NCBI RefSeq assembly: GCF_012767755.2
Contig: NZ_AP023189.1
Coordinates: 3,164,001-3,228,000, forward strand
Reading direction: 5' to 3'
From: Pseudomonas tohonis
GTDB lineage: Bacteria; Pseudomonadota; Gammaproteobacteria; Pseudomonadales; Pseudomonadaceae
Length of the DNA: 64,000 nucleotides
This document shows, piece after piece, positions 26,798 through 36,261 of the stretch. The position numbers and the translations under genes were made by a program. Under the pieces are notes generated by a model. That model did no database searches and was not told the DNA's origin. It saw only the letters and a list, made by a program, of their open reading frames with translations. Numbering within the stretch: position 1 is the stretch's first letter; each line of letters begins with the position of its first letter.

Positions 26798-26837
26798 GGG
26801 CCCGGCGGCCGGGCCCGCAAACCGGGGCGGAGCCCCG
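26798..26837 (+). promoter_or_regulatory. Two GC-rich hairpins in the chemoreceptor leader
   Basis: GGGCCCGG/CCGGGCCC (26798-26816, perfect 8-bp stem, CGG loop) is followed by CGGGGC/GCCCCG (26823-26837). The second hairpin ends just before the GGAG ribosome site at about 26839, so it could affect ribosome access. No known riboswitch consensus was recognised. Confidence 0.5.
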
Positions 26838-26850
26838 CGGAGCGACCACC

Positions 26851-28482
26851 ATGTTTGCCAACCTGACCATTGCCAAGAAGCTCGGCGGCGGTTTCGCCCT
26901 CGTGGTGCTGATCATCCTCGTGCTGGTGCTGACCACGCGAAGCAGCTTCGTACGCATGGATGAGTCGGTGCAGTGGAACATCCACACCTACCGCGTCATC
27001 GACCGTGCGGGCAGCCTGATGCAGGCGCTGACCGATATCGAGACCGGCATGCGCGGCTTTGCCCTGGCCGGGCAGGACGAGTTCCTCGAACCGCTGAACG
27101 CCGGGCGCGCCGCCTTCGACAGGGACCTGGCCGAGCTGCGCCAGCTCACCGCCGATAACCCGGTGCAGCAAAAGCGCCTGGCCGATATCGAAGAGCTACA
27201 TCGCCAATGGCTGCAGGAAGACGTCGAGGGCATCCTGGCGCTGCGCCGCCAAGTCACCGCCGGCAGCGCGACGCCGGCCGACCTGGAGCGGCGCATCGTC
27301 GCCCGCGCCGACAAGGTGCGGATGGATGGCATGCGCAAGCGGGTGGCCGAGTTGCGCAGCGAGGAAGAGCGCCTGCTTGGTCAGCGCAACGAGAACCTGG
27401 CCGGCGCCGAACACTTCGCCCTGACCAGCCTGGTACTGGGTGGGCTGATCGCCATCGCCGCCTCGGTGGTCATCGCCTGGACCCTGTCCGCCTCCATCCG
27501 CCAGCGCCTGGCCGGGGCGGTGCAGGCGGCCAGGGGTATTGCCGAGGGGCGGCTGAGCTCGCAAATCAACACCAGCGGCGGCGATGAGGTGGGCGAGTTG
27601 CTGGGCGCCTTCCGCGACATGCAGGCGCGCCTGCGCGAGATGATCACCGGCATCCGCGAAGGCTCCGAGCGCCTGCTGGTTGCTGCGCGGCATATCTCCA
27701 GCACCTCCGGGCAACTGTCCCGCGCGGCGCTGGAGCAGTCGCAGGCCGCCTCCAGCATGGCGGCGACCGTGGAGCAACTGACCGTGAGCATCAGTCACGT
27801 GGCCTCCAACGCGTCGGAGGCCCATGGCATCTCCAGTGACTCCGGCAGGCAGTCCCAGGAGGGTGGTGCGGTGATCCAGCAGACGCTCGAGAGCATGGGG
27901 TGGATCGCCGAGACGGTGCGCAACTCGGCGCGGCAGATCGACGACCTGGGGGCCAGCGTCGAGCAGATCAGCTCCATCGTGAATGTCATCAGCGCCATCG
28001 CCGAGCAGACCAACCTGCTGGCGCTGAACGCAGCCATCGAGGCGGCGCGCGCCGGTGACCAGGGCCGCGGTTTCGCCGTGGTGGCCGACGAGGTACGCCT
28101 GCTGGCCCAGCGCACGGGGCAGTCGACCCAGGAGGTCGGCGGCATGATCCAGAAGATCCAGCAAAGCGCGCGGGACGCGGTGGCGAAGATGGAGACCGGG
28201 GTGGAGCAGGTGGGTAAGGGGCTGGAACTTGCCGGGGCAGCCAACCAGGCCATCGCCGAGATACGCAGTGGAGCATCGCGCATCGTCTCGGTGGTGGACC
28301 AGATCTCCCTGGCCCTGCAGGAACAATCCGCCGCCAGCCAGGATGTGGCCCGCAGCGTCGAGCGCATCGCGCAGATGGCCGAGAGTAGCAACCAGGAGAT
28401 TTCCGGCGCCTCGCGCGCAGCCGCCAGCATCGAGGAGCTGGCGCTGTCGCTGGAGAGGCAGGTGGCGCGCTTCAGCCTCTGA
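26851..28482 (+). CDS. Methyl-accepting chemotaxis protein with CHASE3 sensor
   Basis: 543 aa from [10 protein letters not shown]; the frame upstream is leader RNA. TM1 spans residues 12-30. A CHASE3-like periplasmic domain follows ([24 protein letters not shown]). TM2 is near 190-215 ([19 protein letters not shown]), then a HAMP linker and the signalling domain with the highly conserved tip [34 protein letters not shown]. It transmits a periplasmic or redox signal to CheA/CheW. The ligand is unknown. It stands alone, with two stable hairpins in its 5' leader. Confidence 0.93.
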   Translation: MFANLTIAKKLGGGFALVVLIILVLVLTTRSSFVRMDESVQWNIHTYRVIDRAGSLMQALTDIETGMRGFALAGQDEFLEPLNAGRAAFDRDLAELRQLTADNPVQQKRLADIEELHRQWLQEDVEGILALRRQVTAGSATPADLERRIVARADKVRMDGMRKRVAELRSEEERLLGQRNENLAGAEHFALTSLVLGGLIAIAASVVIAWTLSASIRQRLAGAVQAARGIAEGRLSSQINTSGGDEVGELLGAFRDMQARLREMITGIREGSERLLVAARHISSTSGQLSRAALEQSQAASSMAATVEQLTVSISHVASNASEAHGISSDSGRQSQEGGAVIQQTLESMGWIAETVRNSARQIDDLGASVEQISSIVNVISAIAEQTNLLALNAAIEAARAGDQGRGFAVVADEVRLLAQRTGQSTQEVGGMIQKIQQSARDAVAKMETGVEQVGKGLELAGAANQAIAEIRSGASRIVSVVDQISLALQEQSAASQDVARSVERIAQMAESSNQEISGASRAAASIEELALSLERQVARFSL

Positions 28483-28487
28483 AGGGC

Positions 28488-28760
28488 TCAGGTGACGTCG
28501 CGCCCCGGCAGCAGCTGGCTGTAGGGCGCTTCCGGGCCGGGGCCTGCGGAGCGGCGTAGCAGGCGCACGTCGGTGACCTCGATGCCGCAGTCGGTCAGCC
28601 AGTCCTGGATGGCCTCGCTGGAGCGCGAGGGGCGGGCCTTGCCGGGGAATTCGAGCGTGTAGATGGAAAAGCCGATGGCCTTGATATTGGGTATGTCCCG
28701 CGTGTTCATCTTCATGTGGCGGGCTTCACCCTTGAAGCTGTAGCTGATCAACCATTCCAT
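28488..28760 (-). CDS. Small hypothetical protein
   Basis: 90 aa from MEWLISYSFKGEARHMKMNTRDIPNIKAIGF; the longer frame to 28823 adds a low-complexity leader. It is soluble by composition, with an alpha/beta-like pattern (AIGFSIYTLEFPGK, IQDWLTDCGIEVTDVRLL) and no signal peptide. It converges on the chemoreceptor gene with a five-base gap. A perfect palindrome (28813-28824) lies 53 bases upstream. No family is recognised with confidence. Confidence 0.6.
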   Translation of the reverse strand: MEWLISYSFKGEARHMKMNTRDIPNIKAIGFSIYTLEFPGKARPSRSSEAIQDWLTDCGIEVTDVRLLRRSAGPGPEAPYSQLLPGRDVT

Positions 28761-28812
28761 AAGCGCCTGCGGCCCCGCCCCATTCCGTCCTGCACCGGCA
28801 CGCCGATGACCC

Positions 28813-28824
28813 CTTGATATCAAG
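28813..28824. promoter_or_regulatory. Perfect 12-bp palindrome upstream of a small gene
   Basis: CTTGATATCAAG is a perfect palindrome located 53 bases before the ATG at 28760. Position and symmetry fit an operator, but no regulator is identified. Confidence 0.3.
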
Positions 28825-28991
28825 AGCGCAAAACTAGCAGAACCAGCGGGTCAGGCAATGCTAGCCATCTGCTGCAACCCCCGGGCTTGAGCGTTCTCGC
28901 AGCACGGCGACGAAGGGTGTGTGGCGGCATGCAGCGGATGGGCCTTTTTCGCGGTCAATCTCCTGTCGGTATCCACCTTCAGGGGGTTGTC

Positions 28992-29414
28992 ATGTGCGGA
29001 GGCGTCGAAGTGGCGGGTCGCATCACCGGGAACGGCAGGGCCAGGCGGATTTATTTCCAGAGCCCCAGGGCGGAGCTGCCCGTGGTGCAGCCCGACGGTT
29101 CCATCGAATGGATTGCCTGGGGGCGCCGGCCACGGCAGCCCGGAGCCTTGCCCGCCAGCGGCTGGGCGCGGGAGAACTGCATGACGCTGGAGGCCTGGGA
29201 GCGCTATCGGCCCCAGGCGGTGAAGATCGCCGTGCAGCGCTACATGGAAAGGGACAGGGCCCAGCAGCCGCACTGGTTCGACCTCGTGGCCAGCCAGTGC
29301 CTGCAGGGGGTGTTGCTGGAAGCGGAGCGGGAGCGCCGTGTCTATGTGGTGATCGGGCAGCCGCCGCAGGGCTGCGAGTTCATCCAGGATCGCTGGCCGC
29401 TGATCGCGGCCTGA
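28992..29414 (+). CDS. Short SRAP-like (SOS response-associated peptidase family) protein
   Basis: 140 aa from MCGGVEVAGRI, with AGGGGG upstream. The start MCG, with Cys2 exposed after Met removal, is the hallmark of SRAP/HMCES proteins, which crosslink to abasic sites in single-stranded DNA. Other resemblances are WGRRPRQPGALPASGWAREN and the end FIQDRWPLIAA. The usual family motif there is HDRMP, so the active-site His appears to be Gln. The protein is shorter than standard SRAP (200-230 aa). Function may be altered or reduced; the assignment is moderate. Confidence 0.6.
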   Translation: MCGGVEVAGRITGNGRARRIYFQSPRAELPVVQPDGSIEWIAWGRRPRQPGALPASGWARENCMTLEAWERYRPQAVKIAVQRYMERDRAQQPHWFDLVASQCLQGVLLEAERERRVYVVIGQPPQGCEFIQDRWPLIAA

Positions 29415-29424
29415 GGGCCTCGGG

Positions 29425-29655
29425 TCAGTTCTCGACCAGGTGCGTGGTGACCCCTGATACGCCGATTTCCTGGGAGGCGAGCACCTTGTTCTCGAAGGAC
29501 GAGCCGCCCAGGTTGCGGTCCACCTCGAGCTGCCCGCGGTGCTCGGCGATGATGTGCGCCAGGGCCAGCTCCAGCCCCATTTCCTTCTCGGTATGACGGA
29601 CGCGCAGACTTCTCGGCACGCCCCTGAGCTTGTACTGGATGTCGAAGTAATGCAT
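29425..29655 (-). CDS. Small hypothetical protein
   Basis: 76 aa, MHYFDIQYKLRGVPRSLRVRHTEKEMGLELALAHIIAEH..., ending just ten bases from the convergent SRAP-like gene. Beta-rich start, an amphipathic helix (LELALAHIIAEH) and a polar tail are seen; there is no signal peptide. Codon use resembles that of the neighbours, which favours a real gene. The family is not recognised. Confidence 0.6.
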   Translation of the reverse strand: MHYFDIQYKLRGVPRSLRVRHTEKEMGLELALAHIIAEHRGQLEVDRNLGGSSFENKVLASQEIGVSGVTTHLVEN

Positions 29656-29902
29656 TGCAGCCTTCCTTGTTGGCGAACCCGGCTCTCACTCCCGCAGCGA
29701 TAGTGCCGCGAGAACCGGGGCCTGCGCCAGTCCGAACCGGAATTTTTCGTCGCCTCGGGTCGTGCCCGCACGCGGGTATGCAGGCAGGCTCGCCTGCGAC
29801 CAAGGGGTTGGAGCGGCGAGGGGCCCTTCAGGTTCCGGCTCCGTGCAATGCGCCACGCATGAGCGCTGCCGAGGGTGGTCGTCGGTCCCGTCCTGCCGCG
29901 GT

Positions 29903-30169
29903 TCAGGCACCGCAGGTGCGGGGGCGGAAGCTGCGCCGGTTGGCGATGGCGATGGCGAACTCCTCGTTGAGCACCTTGCTCAGTTGCCTGATGGCCAGCG
30001 GGGAGGAGAGTTCGGCCAGGGTCATGCCGTGGAGGGTGATCACGTCCAGGTCGGCGCGGCCGGTGAACTGCAGGGAGAGGGTGCCGCTGTCGAGGCGGGT
30101 CGCCTCGCACATGTAGGCGGGCATGTAGAGGGTGAAGAGCTTGCCGATATCGGCCATACCCAGCGTCAT
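29903..30169 (-). CDS. DUF1652-like small protein
   Basis: 88 aa from MTLGMADIGKLFTLYMPAYMC; an ATG at 30205 would add 12 residues, but GGAGG lies just before 30169. The pattern Cys, then SGTLSLQFTGRADLDVITLHGMTLAELSSPLAIRQLSKVLNEE resembles DUF1652 proteins common in Pseudomonas. No catalytic motif is visible. It is isolated: 247 bp without a gene separates it from the small gene at 29425. Confidence 0.6.
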   Translation of the reverse strand: MTLGMADIGKLFTLYMPAYMCEATRLDSGTLSLQFTGRADLDVITLHGMTLAELSSPLAIRQLSKVLNEEFAIAIANRRSFRPRTCGA

Positions 30170-30343
30170 ATCCGTTCCTCCTTGAAGTGGATGCAAGCTG
30201 ACCATCGGGTCACGGCTCAGCGTAGGCCAAATCCCGCAGCTGTAAATGCCGTCAGCGTGAGCCGGGTCACGTCGTTGAAAAGGGTATTCGCCCGTTCGGC
30301 CAATTTCCCCGTGCAGGCCGCAGCCCGCGTGGTTACGGGGTTA

Positions 30344-30357
30344 TGACCAATCGGTCA
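30344..30357. promoter_or_regulatory. RutR-like operator before the purine permease
   Basis: TGACCAATCGGTCA is a palindrome with perfect TGACC/GGTCA arms. It differs at one position from the RutR core TGACCA-N2-TGGTCA, the site of the uracil/thymine-sensing TetR-family repressor. It lies 112 bases before the permease ATG. Confidence 0.45.
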
Positions 30358-30385
30358 GGAATCGTCTTTTTCATATGCGCATTTT

Positions 30386-30395
30386 TTGTATACAA
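30386..30395. promoter_or_regulatory. Second palindromic operator candidate before the purine permease
   Basis: TTGTATACAA is a perfect 10-bp palindrome of the TTGT...ACAA form bound by GntR/FadR-type regulators. It is 74 bases before the permease start, in an AT-rich stretch likely to hold the promoter. Confidence 0.4.
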
Positions 30396-30468
30396 CGCGC
30401 TAGCCATATGGGGACACTTTTGTTTACATTGCGCCCACAACAACGACAAGAAGTGAGTGCACCTCCCC

Positions 30469-32001
30469 ATGAACAAGCTCTCCCAAGCTACGTCCGTCGC
30501 ACCACGTCCGGAAGACGAGAACCTTGGCATCGGCGCCAACCTCGCTTACGGATTGCAGCACGTTCTCACCATGTACGGCGGTATCGTTGCCGTTCCCCTG
30601 ATCCTCGGCCAGGCGGCAGGGCTCAGCCCCTCCGAAATCGGCCTGCTGATCGCCGCCTCGTTGTTCGCCGGCGGCCTCGCGACCTTGCTCCAGACCCTCG
30701 GCCTGCCGTTCTTCGGCTGCCAGCTGCCCCTCGTCCAGGGCGTTTCCTTCGCCGGCGTCGCCACCATGATCGCCATCCTCGGCAGCAACAACGGCGAGGG
30801 CGGCATCCAGTCCGTCCTCGGGGCGGTGATGGCCGCGTCGCTGATCGGCCTGCTGATCACACCCATCTTCTCCCGCGTCACCAAGTTCTTCCCGCCACTG
30901 GTCACGGGGGTGGTGATCACCACCATCGGCCTGACGCTGATGCCCGTCGCCGCGCGCTGGGCCATGGGCGGCAACAGCCAGTCGCCCGAGTTCGGCAGCA
31001 TGACCAACATCGGCCTGGCCGGCATGACCCTGGCGATCGTGCTGCTGCTGAGCAAGATCGGCAGCTCCACCATCTCGCGCCTGTCGATCCTGCTGGCGAT
31101 GGTGATCGGCACGCTGATCGCCATGGCACTGGGCCTGACCGATTTCTCCAAGGTCGCTGAAGGCCCGATCGTGGCGATGCCCTCGCTGCTGCACTTCGGC
31201 ATGCCGACCTTCCATTTCGCCGCGATCCTCTCGATGTGCATCGTGATCCTGGTGACCCTGGTGGAAACCTCGGCCGACATCCTCGCCGTCGGCGAGATCA
31301 TCGGCACCAAGGTGGACTCCAAGCGCCTTGGCAATGGCCTGCGTGCCGACATGCTGTCCAGCGTCCTGGCGCCCCTGTTCGGCTCCTTCACCCAGAGCGC
31401 CTTCGCCCAGAACGTCGGCCTGGTCGCCGTCACCGGCGTGAAGAGCCGCTACGTGGTCGCCACCGGCGGCCTGATCCTGGTCACCCTGGGCCTGCTGCCG
31501 GTCATGGGGCGGGTGATCGCCGCCGTGCCGACCTCCGTGCTCGGTGGTGCCGGCATCGTGCTCTTCGGCACCGTCGCCGCCAGTGGCATCCGCACCCTGG
31601 CCAAGGTCGACTACCGCAACAACATGAACCTGATCATCGTCTCCACCGCTCTCGGCTTCGGCATGATCCCGATCGCTGCGCCGAGCTTCTACGAGCACTT
31701 CCCGGCCTGGTTCGAGACCATCTTCCACTCCGGCATCAGCTCGGCGGCGATCATGGCCATCCTGCTGAACCTGGTGTTCAACCAGTTCACCGCCGGCAAC
31801 CCCGACCAGCCTTCGGTGATCTCCGCCGGCCACGAGCGCAGCCTGCGCTACACCGACGTCGCCGCGCTGAACGACGGTGACTACTTCCAGAACGGCAAGC
31901 TGTACGACGCCGCCGGCAACGAGGTCCCGCTGGCCGATGACGACGATCATGGAAGCCACGCGCCCAGACCGACGCGCAGCCAGGCCGACGCGGTGCACTG
32001 A
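30469..32001 (+). CDS. NCS2-family xanthine/uric acid permease
   Basis: 510 aa from MNKLSQATS, with about 14 hydrophobic segments. NCS2 landmarks are YGLQHVLTMYGGIVAVPLILG near residue 30 and the substrate-site signature FAQNVGLVAVTGVKSR near 310. The Gln-Asn and the Gly at the end of this signature resemble XanQ/UacT rather than uracil carriers. The protein brings oxidised purines in with H+ or Na+. A His/Asp-rich C-terminal tail (LADDDDHGSH) is present. The 300-bp upstream gap carries two palindromes suitable for catabolic repressors. Confidence 0.87.
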   Translation: MNKLSQATSVAPRPEDENLGIGANLAYGLQHVLTMYGGIVAVPLILGQAAGLSPSEIGLLIAASLFAGGLATLLQTLGLPFFGCQLPLVQGVSFAGVATMIAILGSNNGEGGIQSVLGAVMAASLIGLLITPIFSRVTKFFPPLVTGVVITTIGLTLMPVAARWAMGGNSQSPEFGSMTNIGLAGMTLAIVLLLSKIGSSTISRLSILLAMVIGTLIAMALGLTDFSKVAEGPIVAMPSLLHFGMPTFHFAAILSMCIVILVTLVETSADILAVGEIIGTKVDSKRLGNGLRADMLSSVLAPLFGSFTQSAFAQNVGLVAVTGVKSRYVVATGGLILVTLGLLPVMGRVIAAVPTSVLGGAGIVLFGTVAASGIRTLAKVDYRNNMNLIIVSTALGFGMIPIAAPSFYEHFPAWFETIFHSGISSAAIMAILLNLVFNQFTAGNPDQPSVISAGHERSLRYTDVAALNDGDYFQNGKLYDAAGNEVPLADDDDHGSHAPRPTRSQADAVH

Positions 32002-32022
32002 CGCGCATCCTGGATGAACCGG

Positions 32023-32052
32023 ACCCGGCCCCAGTGGCCGGGTTCTTCGTTT
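32023..32052 (+). terminator. Intrinsic terminator after the purine permease
   Basis: ACCCGGCC / GGCCGGGT forms a perfect 8-bp stem with a CCAGT loop, followed by TCTTCGTTT. It lies 22 bases after the permease stop codon. Confidence 0.8.
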
Positions 32053-32258
32053 GGGGCATCGCGAGGCTCTTGTTCATGTGGCAGCGCCCCTGCGTCCCGC
32101 CTCACAAATCGGCGTCGAAAGGAGGGCGCAGGGAACCCCGGGGCCTTCCTGCAATCTCTGATAACGCTTTGTAACCGCTGCCCGGGCCATTGCGTTTGAC
32201 CTGGGCTGGCACCTTCACCAAGCTACGCGCTTCGTCCCAACCGCCCAGGATTCCCCGC

Positions 32259-33419
32259 GTGACCCAAGCTTTGCGCCACTGGCGCCGAACCCTCTGCTGC
32301 CTCCTTCCCCTCGCTGCGCTGCTGGCCGGCTGTGACCAGGGCGAACCCGAGAAGCCGACGCCGCCGGCCAAGGCCACCACCTACCTCGCCGTCGACTGGA
32401 GCCAGGTGCCCGCCACGGCCGACGAGGAACTGCTCAATGGCTTCGCCGCCTGGCGTTCGGCCTGCACGCGCCTGGCCAAGGACCCGGTCTGGTCCGCCAC
32501 CTGTGCCGCCGCCGCGCCGGTGCCGATGGAGGCCGGCGCCGTCCGCGCCTTCATCGGTGCCAACCTCCAGCCCTACAGCCTGCGCTCGGCAGGGAAGGGC
32601 GAGCACGGCCTGATCACCGGCTACTACGAACCCGTCTACCCCGGCCACCTGCAGCGCACCGAGCAGGGGCAGGTGCCGGTCTACGGCGTGCCGGACGACC
32701 TCATCGTCGTCGCCCTGGACGAGATCTACCCCGAACTCAAGGGCAAGCGCCTGCGAGGCCGCCTCGAAGGCCGCGTGCTCAAGCCTTACGACGATGCCGC
32801 CACCATCCGTGGCCAGGGCGTGAACGCGCCGGTGCTGGCCTGGCTCAATGACCCGATGGACCTGCAGTTCCTGCAGATCCAGGGTTCCGGGCGCATCCAG
32901 CTCGACGACGGCCGCCAGTTGCGCATCGGCTACGCCGACCAGAACGGCTACCCCTATCGCCCCGTCGGCCGCTGGCTGGTGGAGCAGGGGCTGCTGCAGA
33001 TGGAGGAGGTGAGCATGGGCCGCATCCGCGAATGGGCCGTCGCCAATCCCGGGCGGGTCGACGAGCTGCTGGCCAGCAACCCCAGCTACGTGTTCTTCAG
33101 CACCCGCCCGGACAGCAACGAAGGCCCGCGCGGCTCACTCAACGTGCCGCTCACCGCCGGCTACAGCGTGGCCATCGACCGCAAGGTGATCCCGCTGGGC
33201 AGCCTGCTCTGGCTTTCCACCACACGCCCCGACGACGGCTCGCCGGTGGTGCGCCCGGTCGCCGCCCAGGACACCGGTGGCGCCATCGTCGGCGAAGTGC
33301 GCGCGGACCTGTTCTGGGGCACCGGCCAGGAGGCGGGCGAACTGGCCGGCAACATGAAGCAGGAGGGGCGCATCTGGATGCTCTGGCCCAAGGGCATGCC
33401 GCTGCCGGAGACACCCTGA
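32259..33419 (+). CDS. mltA: Membrane-bound lytic murein transglycosylase A
   Basis: 386 aa from the GTG at 32259 (AGGA upstream). The N-terminus is a lipoprotein signal with lipobox LAALLAGC, Cys25 being the lipidation site. The MltA barrel domain (GLITGYYEPVYPGHLQR, FLQIQGSGRI) precedes the 3D domain, with catalytic Asp in VAAQDTGGAIVGEVRADLFWG. It cleaves peptidoglycan glycan strands to anhydromuropeptides at the inner face of the outer membrane. Residue after the Cys is Asp, which in E. coli would favour inner-membrane retention. Confidence 0.93.
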   Translation: MTQALRHWRRTLCCLLPLAALLAGCDQGEPEKPTPPAKATTYLAVDWSQVPATADEELLNGFAAWRSACTRLAKDPVWSATCAAAAPVPMEAGAVRAFIGANLQPYSLRSAGKGEHGLITGYYEPVYPGHLQRTEQGQVPVYGVPDDLIVVALDEIYPELKGKRLRGRLEGRVLKPYDDAATIRGQGVNAPVLAWLNDPMDLQFLQIQGSGRIQLDDGRQLRIGYADQNGYPYRPVGRWLVEQGLLQMEEVSMGRIREWAVANPGRVDELLASNPSYVFFSTRPDSNEGPRGSLNVPLTAGYSVAIDRKVIPLGSLLWLSTTRPDDGSPVVRPVAAQDTGGAIVGEVRADLFWGTGQEAGELAGNMKQEGRIWMLWPKGMPLPETP

Positions 33420-33503
33420 GCCGGTGCGTACGAAGCACCCTGGCGCCTCCCTTTGGTCTATAGGTAGCAGGCGGTCAAGCGCTGACCGCGAAGGAGGAAC
33501 TCC

Positions 33504-33815
33504 ATGAACCGCATCCTTCCCCATGCGCTGCTGACCCTCGTGCTCGCAGCCGCCTGGGTCGCCCCGGCCCAGGCCCTGACCCTGCGTTGCAGCGGGGGCC
33601 TGGTGCAGCAGGACGACAGCCTGGAGGACGTGCTGCGCAAGTGCGGCGAGCCTGACAGCCGCGTGCGCACGCTGCCGGCCCTGCGCAACAACGGGGTGCC
33701 CAAGCTCAATGCGGTGACCGTGGACATCTGGACCTACGGCCCGCGCAACGGCATGACCCGCGAGCTGCGCTTCATCGAAGGCAAGCTGAAGGAAGTCAGG
33801 AGTTCGCGCGACTAG
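33504..33815 (+). CDS. DUF2845 secreted protein
   Basis: 103 aa with signal peptide ending at AQA (about residue 23). Mature start LTLRCSGGLVQQDDSLEDVLRKCGEPDSR has the two Cys spacing and DSxxxVxxKCGxP pattern of DUF2845, and WTYGPRNGMTRELRFIEGKL fits the domain end. A clear GGAGG lies before the ATG. It lies between mltA and polB on the same strand. Role in the periplasm is unknown; related proteins bear similarity to SmpA/BamE-like small folds. Confidence 0.75.
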   Translation: MNRILPHALLTLVLAAAWVAPAQALTLRCSGGLVQQDDSLEDVLRKCGEPDSRVRTLPALRNNGVPKLNAVTVDIWTYGPRNGMTRELRFIEGKLKEVRSSRD

Positions 33816-33886
33816 CCGATGGGGCAGGCGCGAGCCGGCCGGGCCACGTAGAATCGCGCCCCTGAATCTTTCTCCGAGGTCGCAAG

Positions 33887-36250
33887 GTGGAACTACAGCA
33901 GGGCTTCGTCCTGACCCGGCACTGGCGCGATACGCCCGCGGGCACGGAAGTGGCGTTCTGGCTGGCCACCGACGATGGCCCCCGCTACCTGCGCCTGGCG
34001 CCGCAGACGTCCGTCGCCTTCATCCCCGCCCAGCAGCGCGAGCGCGCCGAAGCGCTGCTGCGTAACGAGCGCGGCGTCGAGCTGCGGCCGCTGGGGCTCT
34101 GCGACTTCCGCCATCGTCCGGTGCTCGGCCTGTACTGCCAGCAACACCGCCAGCTGATCGGCCTGGACAAGGCCCTGCGCCAGGCCGGCGTCGACGTATT
34201 CGAAGCCGATATCCGCCCGCCGGAGCGCTACCTGATGGAGCGCTTCATCACCGCGCCGGTGCTGTTCGGCGGCACGCCCGATGCCGAGGGCGCGCTGGTG
34301 GACGGGCAGATGAAGCCCGCGCCCGACTACCGCCCGCGCCTGCGCCTGGTGTCCCTGGACATCGAGACCACCCTGCACGGCGAGCTCTATTCCATCGCCC
34401 TGGAAGGCTGCGGCCAGCGCCAGGTCTACATGCTCGGCCCGGCCAACGGCGACGCCAGCGAGGTGGATTTCGCCCTGGAGTACTGCGACGACCGCGCGCA
34501 ACTGCTCGAACGCCTCAACCAGTGGCTGGTCGAGCACGACCCGGACGCGATCATCGGCTGGAACCTGGTGCAGTTCGACCTGCGCGTGCTCAACGAGCAC
34601 GCCAAGCGCCTCAAGGTGCCGCTGCGCCTGGGCCGTGGCGGCGAGGCCATGGGCTGGCGCGAGCATGGCAGCCGCAACAACCATTACTTCGCCGAGGCGC
34701 CGGGCCGGTTGATCATCGATGGCATCGAGGCGCTGCGTTCGGCCACCTGGAGCTTCCCGTCCTTCAGCCTGGAGAACGTCGCCCAGACCCTGCTTGGCGA
34801 AGGCAAGGCCATCGACACCCCCTACCAGCGCATGGACGAGATCAACCGCATGTTCGCCGAGGACAAGCCCGCCCTGGCACGCTACAACCTCAAGGACTGC
34901 GAGCTGGTGACGCGCATCTTCGCCAAGACCGAGCTGCTCACCTTCCTCCTCGAACGCGCCACGGTCACCGGCCTGCCCGCCGACCGCAGCGGTGGTTCGG
35001 TCGCCGCCTTCTGCCACCTGTACATGCCGCTGATGCACCGCCAGGGCTTCGTCGCGCCCAACCAGGGCGAACGCATGCCCGAGGCCAGCCCGGGCGGTTT
35101 CGTCATGGATTCGCGTCCCGGGCTGTACGAGTCGGTGCTGGTCCTGGACTACAAGAGCCTGTACCCCTCGATCATCCGCACCTTCCTCATCGATCCGGTG
35201 GGGTTGGTGGAGGGCCTGCGCCAGCCTGACGACGAGCACTCGGTGCCGGGGTTCCGCGAAGCACGCTTCTCGCGCACGCGGCATTGCCTGCCGTCGATCG
35301 TCGAGCGGGTCTGGCAGGGGCGGGAGACGGCCAAGCGCGAGCGCAACCAGCCGCTGTCGCAGGCCCTGAAGATCATCATGAACGCCTTCTACGGGGTGCT
35401 CGGCTCCAGCGGCTGCCGCTTCTTCGATCCGCGCCTGGCCTCGTCCATCACCCTGCGCGGCCACGAGATCATGCGCCGCACCCGTGCGCTGATCGAGGCG
35501 CAGGGGCACCAGGTGATCTATGGCGATACCGACTCCACCTTCGTCTGGCTGGGCGCTGCCCATGGCGAAGAGGAGGCCGCGGCCATCGGGCGCGCGCTGG
35601 TGCAGCGGGTCAACCTGTGGTGGCGCGAGCACCTCCTGGCCGAGTACGGCCTGGAGAGCGCGCTGGAGCTGCAATACGAGACCCACTACAGGCGATTCTT
35701 GATGCCCACGGTGAGGGGCGCGGAGGAGGGCAGCAAGAAGCGCTACGCCGGGTTGGTGGTGCGTGCCGATGGCAGCGAGGAGATGGTCTTCAAGGGCCTG
35801 GAGACGGTGCGCACGGACTGGTCGCCCCTGGCCCAGCGTTTCCAGCAGGAGCTGTACCTGCGCATCTTCAACCGCGAGCCCTACCAGGACTACGTGCGCG
35901 ACTACGTGCGCAGCACCCTGGCCGGCGAGCTGGACGACCTGCTGGTCTACCGCAAGCGCCTGCGCCGTCGCCTGGACGACTACGAGCGCAACGTCCCGCC
36001 CCATGTGCGCGCGGCGCGCCTGGCCGATGAGTACAACGACAGCCAGGGTCGACCCCGGCAGTACCAGAACGGTGGCTGGATCAGCTACCTGATCACCGTG
36101 GCCGGGCCCGAGCCGCTGGAGAACCGCCGCGCCGCCATCGACTACGACCATTACGTCACGCGCCAGCTGCAGCCGGTGGCGGACGCCATCCTGCCCTTCG
36201 TCCAGGGCGATTTCAGCCGCCTGGTCGACGGCCAGCTCGATCTCTTCTGA
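33887..36250 (+). CDS. polB: DNA polymerase II (family B)
   Basis: 787 aa from a GTG with GAGG upstream; E. coli PolB is 783 aa. Exonuclease motifs are present: ExoI LDIETT, Exo[16 protein letters not shown] and ExoIII YNLKDC. Polymerase motifs are [13 protein letters not shown] (A), [13 protein letters not shown] (B) and YGDTDST (C), so both activities look intact. The enzyme acts in SOS-associated restart and translesion synthesis with the beta clamp; the C-terminal QLDLF is a good clamp-binding peptide. No LexA box was recognised in the short upstream gap. Confidence 0.96.
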   Translation: MELQQGFVLTRHWRDTPAGTEVAFWLATDDGPRYLRLAPQTSVAFIPAQQRERAEALLRNERGVELRPLGLCDFRHRPVLGLYCQQHRQLIGLDKALRQAGVDVFEADIRPPERYLMERFITAPVLFGGTPDAEGALVDGQMKPAPDYRPRLRLVSLDIETTLHGELYSIALEGCGQRQVYMLGPANGDASEVDFALEYCDDRAQLLERLNQWLVEHDPDAIIGWNLVQFDLRVLNEHAKRLKVPLRLGRGGEAMGWREHGSRNNHYFAEAPGRLIIDGIEALRSATWSFPSFSLENVAQTLLGEGKAIDTPYQRMDEINRMFAEDKPALARYNLKDCELVTRIFAKTELLTFLLERATVTGLPADRSGGSVAAFCHLYMPLMHRQGFVAPNQGERMPEASPGGFVMDSRPGLYESVLVLDYKSLYPSIIRTFLIDPVGLVEGLRQPDDEHSVPGFREARFSRTRHCLPSIVERVWQGRETAKRERNQPLSQALKIIMNAFYGVLGSSGCRFFDPRLASSITLRGHEIMRRTRALIEAQGHQVIYGDTDSTFVWLGAAHGEEEAAAIGRALVQRVNLWWREHLLAEYGLESALELQYETHYRRFLMPTVRGAEEGSKKRYAGLVVRADGSEEMVFKGLETVRTDWSPLAQRFQQELYLRIFNREPYQDYVRDYVRSTLAGELDDLLVYRKRLRRRLDDYERNVPPHVRAARLADEYNDSQGRPRQYQNGGWISYLITVAGPEPLENRRAAIDYDHYVTRQLQPVADAILPFVQGDFSRLVDGQLDLF

Positions 36251-36261
36251 GCCTCGCCCGG

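Noticed and set aside
26685..26850. Possible c-di-GMP (GEMM) riboswitch before the chemoreceptor, suggested by GCAAACC
   Set aside because: The GEMM core (ACGCACAGGGCAAACC... with a GNRA tetraloop helix and CGCAAAGCC) is not present; only two GC hairpins are seen.
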